A DNA stretch of 64,000 nt. It comes from Streptomyces scabiei 87.22 (GTDB lineage Bacteria > Actinomycetota > Actinomycetes > Streptomycetales > Streptomycetaceae). The stretch spans positions 2,914,001 through 2,978,000 of the forward strand of contig NC_013929.1 of the NCBI RefSeq assembly GCF_000091305.1, written 5' to 3'. The notes under the pieces were generated by a model. It was not told the DNA's origin, searched no databases, and saw nothing but the letters and a program-made list of their open reading frames with translations. Of this stretch, positions 1-7,506 are shown piece by piece. Position numbers and translations under genes: made by a program. How positions within the stretch are numbered: position 1 is the stretch's first letter; each line of letters starts with the position of its first letter.

Positions 1-942
1 GGCCGCCTGTTCCATGAGCATCCACGGCCCGCCGCCCGCCTGGGAGCGCGTCATGTCCTGCACCAGCGCCCCGTGCTGCGCGCCGAGCGGGTCCCGCGGG
101 TCCGGGTAGATGTCGACCGAGACGACGTCCTCCTCCCCGGCCCACCGCCAGGCGTCCTGGCCCGCCCACATCGGCATGAAGTTGGTGGTGACCGGGATGT
201 GCGGGGTGTGCCGGCGGACGATGTCGCGCTCGATGGCGTAACACTCCAGGAGCATGTCGCTCGTGAAGCGCCTGAAGTCGAGCACGTGCGTGGGGCTGCG
301 CAGGTAGTGGGCGCGTCGCGGGGGGATGATCTCGTGCCAGCCGTCGTAGGACTGGCTCCAGAAGGCCGTGCCCCAGGCCCGGTTGAGCGCGTCGAGGGTG
401 CCGTACCTGCGCCGGAGCCAGTCGCGGAAGGCGGCCGCCGCCTCGTCGCCCCAGTCGTAGGTGCAGTACTCGTTGTTGATGTGCCACAGGGTGAGGGCCG
501 GATGGCCGGCGTAGCGGGCGGCCAGGTCCTCGGTGATGGCGGCGGCGTAGCGGCGGTAGGTGGCGGAGGAGTGGGAGAAGTGCTGGCGGGAGCCCCACCA
601 CTCGACCTGTCCGTTCTCGTCGCGCGGGAGGGTCTCGGGGTGGAGGCGGCCCATCCACGGCGGCGGGGAGGAGGTGGGGGTGGCCAGGACGACGCCGACG
701 CCGCTCGCGTGCAACAGGTCCATCAGCGTGTCCAGCCAGCCGAACTCCCGCGCGCCCGGGCGGGGTTCGAGCTTCGCCCAGGAGAAGACGCCGAGGGTGA
801 CGGTGGTGACGCCGGCCTCCCGCATGAGGCGGACGTCCTCGTGCCACACCTCCTCGGGCCACTGCTCGGGGTTGTAGTCGCCGCCGAACAGGACCCGTCC
901 GCGGGTGACCGCGGCCAGGGACGGCCGTGTCTCCCCCGGCAT
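1..942 (-). CDS. GH42 beta-galactosidase, N-terminal 314 residues (partial)
   Basis: Glycoside hydrolase family 42 enzyme, expected to remove terminal beta-galactose (or alpha-L-arabinopyranose) inside the cell. The visible part is the TIM-barrel. It opens with FGGDYNPEQWPEEVWHED near residue 19, typical of the family, and has the acid/base Asn-Glu in WHINNEY (Glu158). The window ends inside PWMLMEQAA, whose Glu (about 311) is the probable nucleophile, so more than half the usual ~670 residues are missing because of the window edge. No signal peptide. The ATG overlaps the TGA of the upstream GH74 gene by one base (TGATG), so the two are probably translationally coupled. On xyloglucan oligosaccharides it would take galactose off side chains; that substrate is inferred from the neighbours. 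Confidence 0.93.
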   Translation of the reverse strand, partial: MPGETRPSLAAVTRGRVLFGGDYNPEQWPEEVWHEDVRLMREAGVTTVTLGVFSWAKLEPRPGAREFGWLDTLMDLLHASGVGVVLATPTSSPPPWMGRLHPETLPRDENGQVEWWGSRQHFSHSSATYRRYAAAITEDLAARYAGHPALTLWHINNEYCTYDWGDEAAAAFRDWLRRRYGTLDALNRAWGTAFWSQSYDGWHEIIPPRRAHYLRSPTHVLDFRRFTSDMLLECYAIERDIVRRHTPHIPVTTNFMPMWAGQDAWRWAGEEDVVSVDIYPDPRDPLGAQHGALVQDMTRSQAGGGPWMLMEQAA

Positions 943-3164
943 CAGACCGGGTCCCCGTACTGGATGCCGCGCCCGTTCGTGGCCAGGTACACCCGGCCGT
1001 ACAGGCGCGGGTCGCCGGTGATCGCCTCGCCGGTCCAGCCCCACTGGTGGGCGTCGTCGTTGATGCGGGTCCAGGTCTTCGCGCCGTCGTCGGAGCGGTG
1101 GACGGCGGTGCCGGTGTCCGTCGTGCCGACCAGGTAGACCGCCGGGTAGCGGGCGCCCTTGGCCGCCTTGCCGAAGCCGAGGGCGTACGCGGCCCGGCAG
1201 CCGTCGAGCTTCGCGAAGGCCGCCCCGCCGTCGGTGGAGCGGTACAGCCCGTTCCCCTTCAGGCTCAGCCACAGGTCGCCGGTGCGTCCGGGGGCCGCGA
1301 CCAGCTCGAACTGGCTGTCCCCCTGCGGCAGTCCGCCGGCGCGCGCCGTGAACGACCGGCCGCCGTCGGTGCTGGCGTACAGCGTCCCCGTATCGGTGTC
1401 GTACGCGTAGAAGAGGGCCGGGTCGGCCGGGTCGGCGACCGGTGTGGCGCCCTTGGGGAAGGAGGGGACCTCGGTCCAGGTGGCGCCGTTGTCGGCGGAG
1501 CGGTGGGCGGCGTACTTCGTGCCGTCCCAGTGCGCGAAGGACCACAGCAGCGCGGTGCCGTCGGTGTTGGTGGCGATCGGCCCCGGCGCGTCCTTGGCGA
1601 TCCCGGGCTGGGCCGCGAACGGCGCCCAGGTACGCCCGCCGTCGTGGGAGAAGGCCCCGTTGCCGTGGTCGCCCCAGCCGGTGCGGACCACGTACGACGG
1701 CTTCGCCGCGGCCTGCGCGAGTCCCGTCGCCGTCGAGAACACGGGGTTGGACGCCATGCCGCGCGAGGGGGACGCCGTGAGCCGCTCGTGGTACACCGTG
1801 CCGATGTCCCCGCAGCCGCTGATCAGGTGCGCCTCGCCGGTCGGCGGTGAGATCAGCTGACGCACGGAGGTCTCCTCCAGGCCCCGGATCTGCGGCGCCC
1901 AGCGCTTCAGGTCCCGGGTGCCGTAGAGGGTCGCGCCGGTGCCGTACACGAGGTGCTTCGAGTCGTACGGGTCGAGGGCGAGGGCCTGTATCCACCAGCC
2001 GAACTTCGGCTGGTCGGCGCCCCACTTGAGGTACGGGGTCTCGGACACGTCGAGGACGGCGGAGTCCTTGAGGGACGTCCAGGTGCGGCCGCCGTCGGTG
2101 GACCGGAACACGGTGTCGATCTCGGCCCAGCGGTTGTTGGTCGACACGACCACCGTGCCGGGGCGCCGGGCGTCGACGGCGACCCCGCCGTAGGCGAAGG
2201 AGTCGGTGCCGCCGTCGCCCGTGGTGCCGCCCGGCCTCACCGGGGTCACGTCGGTCCAGGTGCCGGTGGTGGTGCGGAGCTTGTGCACACTGCCGTCGGA
2301 CTGGCCGTTGGGGCCGGGCGCGTCGGCGTACGTCACGTACAGCTCGCGGGAGTGCCGGTCGTACGCGGCGCGGATCGGGACCTTGGCGGAGGCGCCGGTG
2401 GGGCGGCCGGGGACGGCTTCCCAGGTGGCGCCGTCGCCGGTCCGGTAGAGGTTGGCGGTGGTGCCGTCGCCGTCGCCCCAGCCGGCGTAGACGGTGCGTC
2501 CGGCGGCGACGAGCAGGGTGACGCCCTGGCCCGAGGCGCTGGGAGCCGCCGGGAAGCCGGTCACCGGCGCCCAGGTGGCGCCCCGGTCGGTCGACCTGAG
2601 CAGACCGTCGTGCCGGGTGCCCAGCCACAGGGTGTCGCTGTCGCGCGGGTCGACGAGCAGGCGCTCGCCCGTGCCCCGGCCGTCCTCGTTGGCGCCGAGC
2701 CTGACGATGAGGTCGCTGCGGGTCCAGGTGGCGCCGCGGTCCTCGGAGCGGAGGATCGCGCCGTTGCCGGCCCAGGACTGGGTGTAGGTGCCGAGGGCGA
2801 GGTAGAGGCGTTCCGGATGGGCCGGGTCGACGGCGATGGCCTCCACGCCGAGGAGGTTCCAGTCGTCCCAGCCGAGGTGGTCGGTCAGAGGGGTCCAGCG
2901 GGCCTTGTGATCGTCCCAGCGGTAGGCGCCGCCGATGTCGGTGCGGGCGTAGGCGAGGCCCCGTCTCGCCGGGTGGAAGAGGACGCCGGTGACGAAGCCG
3001 GTGCCGCCGATGACGGCGGTGCGCCAGCGGTAGCGCCCGGCGGTGGGGCCGCTGTGAACCCCGGTGGTGTGAGCCTGGGCTGTCGGTGCGGGGAAGGTGG
3101 TGAGGGCTGCGGCGGCTGCCGTTCCGGCGAGTACGGTGCGGCGGCTCGGCTGTGGGGTGCGCAT
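942..3164 (-). CDS. Secreted GH74 xyloglucanase (endo-beta-1,4-glucanase)
   Basis: A 740-residue GH74 protein that cleaves the xyloglucan backbone outside the cell. The N-terminus MRTPQPSRRTVLAG with a following Ala-rich stretch ending AQAHT is a Tat signal peptide. The mature part is the double seven-bladed beta-propeller of the family, seen as many repeats of the sialidase/BNR type (SEDRGATWT, STDRGATWA, STDGGRTWT, SADNGATWT, STDGGRSF). ARTDIGGAYRW near the start and SGCGDIGTVYH mid-protein hold the two catalytic Asp of the family. No carbohydrate-binding module is fused. ATG at 3164 is chosen because GAGGT lies just upstream; an open frame continues further but has no signal peptide. The gene is coupled to GH42 and lies downstream of the sugar importer, separated by an inverted-repeat element. 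Confidence 0.92.
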   Translation of the reverse strand: MRTPQPSRRTVLAGTAAAAALTTFPAPTAQAHTTGVHSGPTAGRYRWRTAVIGGTGFVTGVLFHPARRGLAYARTDIGGAYRWDDHKARWTPLTDHLGWDDWNLLGVEAIAVDPAHPERLYLALGTYTQSWAGNGAILRSEDRGATWTRSDLIVRLGANEDGRGTGERLLVDPRDSDTLWLGTRHDGLLRSTDRGATWAPVTGFPAAPSASGQGVTLLVAAGRTVYAGWGDGDGTTANLYRTGDGATWEAVPGRPTGASAKVPIRAAYDRHSRELYVTYADAPGPNGQSDGSVHKLRTTTGTWTDVTPVRPGGTTGDGGTDSFAYGGVAVDARRPGTVVVSTNNRWAEIDTVFRSTDGGRTWTSLKDSAVLDVSETPYLKWGADQPKFGWWIQALALDPYDSKHLVYGTGATLYGTRDLKRWAPQIRGLEETSVRQLISPPTGEAHLISGCGDIGTVYHERLTASPSRGMASNPVFSTATGLAQAAAKPSYVVRTGWGDHGNGAFSHDGGRTWAPFAAQPGIAKDAPGPIATNTDGTALLWSFAHWDGTKYAAHRSADNGATWTEVPSFPKGATPVADPADPALFYAYDTDTGTLYASTDGGRSFTARAGGLPQGDSQFELVAAPGRTGDLWLSLKGNGLYRSTDGGAAFAKLDGCRAAYALGFGKAAKGARYPAVYLVGTTDTGTAVHRSDDGAKTWTRINDDAHQWGWTGEAITGDPRLYGRVYLATNGRGIQYGDPV

Positions 3165-3257
3165 GGCATACCTCGTTTTGCGGGGAGGGGTGGGGGGTGG
3201 GCGCCTTGGGGCTCGGGGGTGCGGGTTCGTCGGCGACCGCGGGTGAGTGGGGGCTGG

Positions 3258-3354
3258 TCGCGCAGTTCCCCGCGCCCCTGAAAAGCACGGGCTGCGCCCG
3301 GTGCTTTTCAGGCCCGCAGGGCCTGGGCTTCTAGGGGCGCGGGGAACTGCGCGA
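3258..3354. repeat. Intergenic inverted-repeat element, copy 1
   Basis: A 97-bp element bounded by perfect 22-bp inverted ends (3258-3279 and 3333-3354; outer sequence TCGCGCAGTTCCCCGCGCCC). Inside is a second hairpin, GAAAAGCACGGGC against GCCCGGTGCTTTTC. The same ends bound the element at 12124-12268. It lies between the permease and GH74 genes, so it may act as a partial terminator or processing site inside the operon. It has no coding capacity of its own. Such palindromes recur between genes in Streptomyces. Confidence 0.85.
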
Positions 3355-3417
3355 GCAACAACGAACCACCCGCACCCGCCCACGAACCCGCACCCCCCGG
3401 AGGGGCGGGCGCCCCGG

Positions 3418-4380
3418 TCAGCCCTTGACCGCGCCCGTCAGCATCCCCTTCTTGAAGTGCTTCTGGACGAAGGGGGACAGGACGGCGACGGGGAGCAGGG
3501 CCATGACCATGACCGCCATCTGGACGGCCAGCCCCGACAGCTGGCCGGTCCTGATGGCCTGGCTCAGTCCGACCGGGGCTTCCTGCTTCTGCACGAGCTG
3601 GATCATGACGTTCTGCAGCGGCATCATGTCCTGGTCGTTCAGGTAGATCGACGCGTTGAACCAGGCGCTCCAGTACCCGACGGCGTAGAACAGCGTGATC
3701 ACGGCGAGGACCGCCCGGGACAGCGGCATGACGATCTGCCAGAGGATCCGGACGTCGCCGGCGCCGTCGATGCGCGCACTGTCGATGAGTTCTGGCGAGA
3801 TCCCCATGAAGAAGCCGCGCAGCACCAGGATGTTGAAGATGCTCACCGCGCTCGGCAGGATCAGCGCGAGGTAACTGTCCATCAGGCCGAGGGACTGCAC
3901 CAGCAGATAGGTGGGGATGAGCCCCGCGCTGAAGAACATGGTCGCCAGCAGCGTCATCAGGATCCAGCGGTGGCCGAAGGAGCCGGTGCGCGAGAGGCCG
4001 TAGGCGCACAGCACGGACACCGCCATGGAGAACAGCGTGCCGACCAGGGTGATGAGGACGCTGATGACCGCGGCGCGGGTGACCTGGCCGCCGCTGAGCA
4101 GTTCCTCGTAGGCGATGAAGGTGATGCCCTTGGGCACCATCACCAGGCCGCCCGCCTCGTCGATGGTCTTCCGCGACGACAGACTGGTGACGACCACGAT
4201 CCACAGCGGGAAGAGCACCGCCAGACAGGCGAACGACAGGGCGATCCCCTTGCCCGCCAGGCCGGCCTTCGAGGGCGCCTCCTCCCAGGACGGCCGGGGC
4301 GGGGCCTGCCACCAGCGGGGCGCGGGCTCCCGTTCGTCCGGCCCGGTGTCCTGACGCGGCCGCGCCATCACGGATGTCAT
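3418..4380 (-). CDS. Sugar ABC transporter permease (CUT1, MalG/LplC type)
   Basis: A 320-residue inner-membrane permease of a carbohydrate ABC importer. About six membrane segments follow a soluble N-terminus of ~45 residues. The cytoplasmic EAA-type loop that docks the ATPase reads ELIDSARIDGAGDVRILW, and FVQKHFKKGMLTGAVKG at the end is typical of this subfamily. The ATG at 4380 overlaps the TGA of the upstream permease by four bases (ATGA). No ATPase gene is present here; in Streptomyces CUT1 systems commonly share the distant MsiK ATPase (known for the group, inferred here). Confidence 0.93.
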   Translation of the reverse strand: MTSVMARPRQDTGPDEREPAPRWWQAPPRPSWEEAPSKAGLAGKGIALSFACLAVLFPLWIVVVTSLSSRKTIDEAGGLVMVPKGITFIAYEELLSGGQVTRAAVISVLITLVGTLFSMAVSVLCAYGLSRTGSFGHRWILMTLLATMFFSAGLIPTYLLVQSLGLMDSYLALILPSAVSIFNILVLRGFFMGISPELIDSARIDGAGDVRILWQIVMPLSRAVLAVITLFYAVGYWSAWFNASIYLNDQDMMPLQNVMIQLVQKQEAPVGLSQAIRTGQLSGLAVQMAVMVMALLPVAVLSPFVQKHFKKGMLTGAVKG

Positions 4381-5411
4381 TTCTTGTACACCCCCGCTTC
4401 GCCCATGAGGTGGGCCACCTTGTTCGCGGCGAGGACCAGGCCGATGCTGACCACGCCCTTGACGAGGCCGGCGGCGGCCGCGTATCCGAAGTCCTGGTTG
4501 CGGACGCCGTTCCACCACACGAAGGTGTCGAGGACCTCCCCCGCACCCGGTCCCACGCCGTCGCGTTGCAGCAGGATCTGTTCGAACCCGACGGTCAGGG
4601 CGTCGCCCACGCGCAGCACGAGCAGCAGGGCGATCACCGGACGCAGGGCGGGCAGCGTGACGTGCCACATGCGCCGCCACCGTCCGGCGCCGTCCATCGC
4701 GGCGGCCTCGTAGTGGTCCGAGGGCACCGAGGCCAGTGCGGCGAGGAAGACGATGATCCCCCACCCGGCGTCCTTCCACACGCTCTGCGCGGTGATCAGG
4801 AACGCGAAGGTGTCCGGGTTGGTCATGATGTCGAGGCCGTCGTACCCGTTCTGACGCAGCAGCTGGGACAGCATGCCCGCGCCGCCGAACATCTGCTGGA
4901 AGACGGCGATGACGAGCACCCAGGAGAAGAAGTGCGGCAGGTAGAGCACGGCCTGGGCGACGGCCCGCACCCGGGGCCGGACCACGCTGTTGATGAGCAG
5001 CGCGAGCAGGATCGGGATCGGGAAGAACAGCACGAGCTGGACGATGAACAGCACCAGCGTATTCCGGACGGCGTTCCAGAAGGCCGAGTCCTCGAAGATC
5101 CGCTGGAAGTTCTCCAGGCCCGTGAAGGGACTGTTCAGCATGGACACGATGCCGTTGTCGCTGATGTAGGGGTCGTAGTCCTGGAAGGCGACGACGTTGC
5201 CGAGGACCGGCAGGTAGTTGAAGACCAGGACCAGCACGACGGCCGGCAGCGTCATCAGGAGCAGGACGCGGTCGCGTCGGAACCTGTGCCGTCGGCTCAG
5301 CTGCTCCGGGAGGCGGCTCCCGGGGGAGCCGGTGGGGCCGCCGGGCGCCACCCGGGTCTTCTCCGGCGTGCTGGCCTCGGCTCTGCTGCGAGGCACCGTG
5401 CTGTGGGACAC
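4377..5411 (-). CDS. Sugar ABC transporter permease (CUT1, MalF/LplB type)
   Basis: A 344-residue partner permease. It has a disordered N-terminus of about 45 residues and then six hydrophobic segments starting with RVLLLMTLPAVVLVLVFNYL. VAFQDYDPYI and the EAA loop HYEAAAMDGAGRWRRMWHVT are typical of LplB-like oligosaccharide permeases. It overlaps the second permease by four bases and lies 27 bases downstream of the binding-protein gene, so the three importer genes form one operon. It would form the heterodimeric channel with the 3418-4380 product. Confidence 0.93.
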   Translation of the reverse strand: MSHSTVPRSRAEASTPEKTRVAPGGPTGSPGSRLPEQLSRRHRFRRDRVLLLMTLPAVVLVLVFNYLPVLGNVVAFQDYDPYISDNGIVSMLNSPFTGLENFQRIFEDSAFWNAVRNTLVLFIVQLVLFFPIPILLALLINSVVRPRVRAVAQAVLYLPHFFSWVLVIAVFQQMFGGAGMLSQLLRQNGYDGLDIMTNPDTFAFLITAQSVWKDAGWGIIVFLAALASVPSDHYEAAAMDGAGRWRRMWHVTLPALRPVIALLLVLRVGDALTVGFEQILLQRDGVGPGAGEVLDTFVWWNGVRNQDFGYAAAAGLVKGVVSIGLVLAANKVAHLMGEAGVYKK

Positions 5412-5438
5412 AGCCGTTCTCCTTGCCTCAGGGCCTGG

Positions 5439-7127
5439 TCAGCTCGCCGCCGAGCCGTTCTCGTCGAGGAGCTTCTTGTACCAGTCGCGCAGCTTGTCGC
5501 CGCCCTTGCTCTTCCAGTCGGACACGGCCTGCTGCATGTCGCCGATCTTCTTGTGCCCGCGGATGATGTCGTCCTCGAGCTGCTCGAAGTCGTTGGCGAG
5601 GTTGGTGTAGCGGGAGGGCTCGGTGATCTGCAGGCCCCAGAAGGGTGTCTTCGTGGTGAAGGCGCCCATCCGCTGCTCCCACTCGACCATGGCCTTGGTG
5701 TAGTCCGGCATGTCCGGGTGGGCGGTGGTCGCGGCCGGGCTCGCCACCATGACGTAGGCGTTGAGGACCTCGTTGTTGCCCTTGTCGTTCTTGACGGGGA
5801 TGCCGTCCTTGATCGTGTAGTGCGTGCCCTCGACGCCGTAGTTGGTCATCATCCATTCCTTGGTGCCGTACGGCGCCGCGGTGACGTTGGCGATCGCCAG
5901 CGCGTCCCGGATGACGGACTCGGACGCCTTCTTGCTGACGAAGGAGAAGATGCCGGCCGGGTTCCCGGCGTACAGCACCGGATCACCGCCGTCGTGCCCC
6001 CAGATGTCCATGCCCCAGATCTTGAAGTCGGGGTTCTGGGTGATCTGGGAGGCCTGCTGGCCGTACCAGTGGACGATGTTGTTGTTCCAGATCAGGAACT
6101 CGCCGGCGGCGAACTTGGGTGCCGGGTCGGCGATCTGGCTCTTGCCCAGCTTGAAGTTGGGGTGGACGACCCCGGCGGCGAACAGCTTCCGCGTCCACTC
6201 GATGGCTTCCAGGTACTCCGGGGTCTCGATGCGGTTGACCAGCTTGCCGTCGGCCATGTTCCACCAGAGCGGTTTCTCACCGCCCCCGATCACCCCGAAG
6301 TTGTTCATCGCGGTCCACTTCATGTCGCCGCAGGCCCACCGCTTGGCCCGGGCGTTGGTGATGTCCTTGCACAGGGCCATGAACTCCTCGGCGGACCGCG
6401 GGACTTCGTAGCCCTCCTTGTCGAAGATGTCCTGGCGGTAGAGCGGCACGATGTTCGGCACGGTCGGGGCGGGCATCGGCAGGCCCATCAGCTTGCCGCC
6501 GAAGATGGAGCGCTGCCAGGCGTCGCTGGGGATCGCGGCGAGGTTGGGGTACTCCTCGATCCTGTCGCCGGAGAGGTACGGGCCGAGGTCGGCGAACTTG
6601 CCGATGATGGCGCTGGGTATCTTGCCCATCATGTTCCAGCCAGGGATGACGACCATGTCCGGGACGTCGCTGGAGGCGAGGACCGCGCCGAGCTTCTGGT
6701 CGTAGGTGTTGCCGTCCTGGTTCCGCCACCGGACGTCGACGCCGATCAGGTCGTTCATCGACGTGTAGTAGGAGTTGTCGCTCTTGGGCGGCGAGCCCCA
6801 GAACGGCGACATGATGGTGACCCTGCCGCCCTTGCCGAGCTTCTTGGCGACCGAGGTCTTGAGCGCGGAGCCGTCGAGCGGGGCGGTGAAGCCCGTCGAC
6901 GAGCCGTACTTCGCCGGGATGTCCGGCTTCACCACGTTGCTGGCCACGTGCGCCGGAAGGATCTTCTTGGCGTCCTTGCCCGAGGTGGTGCCCTCACGCG
7001 AGCCGCCGTCCGAGCCGCCGCAGGCGGACAGCAGCGGCAGGCCCCCGGCCACCGCTGCGGTGGCGACCGCAGTGGAAGCCAGGAAGCTTCTCCGGCTGGG
7101 GGAGGAGGGGGCGGAGTTCGGCGTCAT
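5439..7127 (-). CDS. Sugar ABC transporter substrate-binding lipoprotein
   Basis: A 562-residue extracellular solute-binding protein, first gene of the importer operon. The N-terminus has a twin-arginine motif (PSRRSFLAST) and a lipobox LSAC, so it is probably Tat-exported and lipid-anchored. The length and motifs (YDQKLGAVLASSDVPDMVVI, WNNNIVHWYGQQ) match the large LplA/YtcQ-like group that binds oligosaccharides. Given the GH74 and GH42 genes downstream and GH3 on the other side, xyloglucan or related beta-glucan oligosaccharides are the likely ligands; this is inference. A LacI-type operator lies 135 bases upstream of its ATG. Confidence 0.92.
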   Translation of the reverse strand: MTPNSAPSSPSRRSFLASTAVATAAVAGGLPLLSACGGSDGGSREGTTSGKDAKKILPAHVASNVVKPDIPAKYGSSTGFTAPLDGSALKTSVAKKLGKGGRVTIMSPFWGSPPKSDNSYYTSMNDLIGVDVRWRNQDGNTYDQKLGAVLASSDVPDMVVIPGWNMMGKIPSAIIGKFADLGPYLSGDRIEEYPNLAAIPSDAWQRSIFGGKLMGLPMPAPTVPNIVPLYRQDIFDKEGYEVPRSAEEFMALCKDITNARAKRWACGDMKWTAMNNFGVIGGGEKPLWWNMADGKLVNRIETPEYLEAIEWTRKLFAAGVVHPNFKLGKSQIADPAPKFAAGEFLIWNNNIVHWYGQQASQITQNPDFKIWGMDIWGHDGGDPVLYAGNPAGIFSFVSKKASESVIRDALAIANVTAAPYGTKEWMMTNYGVEGTHYTIKDGIPVKNDKGNNEVLNAYVMVASPAATTAHPDMPDYTKAMVEWEQRMGAFTTKTPFWGLQITEPSRYTNLANDFEQLEDDIIRGHKKIGDMQQAVSDWKSKGGDKLRDWYKKLLDENGSAAS

Positions 7128-7261
7128 TGCGTCAACCCTTCATGGCGCACACCAGGACACCCGGCGGTGGCCGTCGGCTGCGGTGTCTTCGACAGAACTG
7201 GCTGTGCAGAAGCGATGCGCGCCGGGGGGAGGGGGAGCAGGCGAAGCGGTGCCCTCCACAG

Positions 7262-7275
7262 TCGAAGCGCTTCGA
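7262..7275. promoter_or_regulatory. LacI-family operator, site 1
   Basis: Perfect 14-bp palindrome TCGAAGCGCTTCGA with the central CG step and flanking half-sites typical of LacI/GalR repressors. It lies upstream of the binding-protein gene, on the importer side of the 379-bp divergent region. Identical to site 2, 195 bases away. Confidence 0.85.
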
Positions 7276-7456
7276 TGTTGCTGCGAGGTTAAGTGAACGA
7301 CCGGGGGCGCACAAGGGTCGATCCGCAGATTCCTCGGCGTCGCCGGGGACTGGAGCACAGCCTTCCGATCTTCGCTCTCCACGGCCCGATTGAGGGTGAG
7401 GGTACGGATCTGTCGCCTCGCGGTCCCTTGACACCCACCCCACCGTCGAACCAGCA

Positions 7457-7470
7457 TCGAAGCGCTTCGA
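7457..7470. promoter_or_regulatory. LacI-family operator, site 2
   Basis: Second perfect TCGAAGCGCTTCGA, ending 36 bases upstream of the GTG start of the GH3 gene. When site 1 is read in reverse, both sites are preceded by CA(A/G)CA, which extends the match. The pair implies one repressor controlling both directions, possibly by looping. No LacI gene is in the window. Confidence 0.85.
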
Positions 7471-7506
7471 AAGCATCTCGTCGCTCCATCGCAAAGGGAT
7501 CCCCAC

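Noticed and set aside
4374..7292. Very long open frame on the plus strand across the importer operon
   Set aside because: It lies opposite genes with clear signal peptides, membrane segments and overlaps; its composition (His/Val/Asp/Arg/Gly-rich) is that of an antisense frame in GC-rich DNA.
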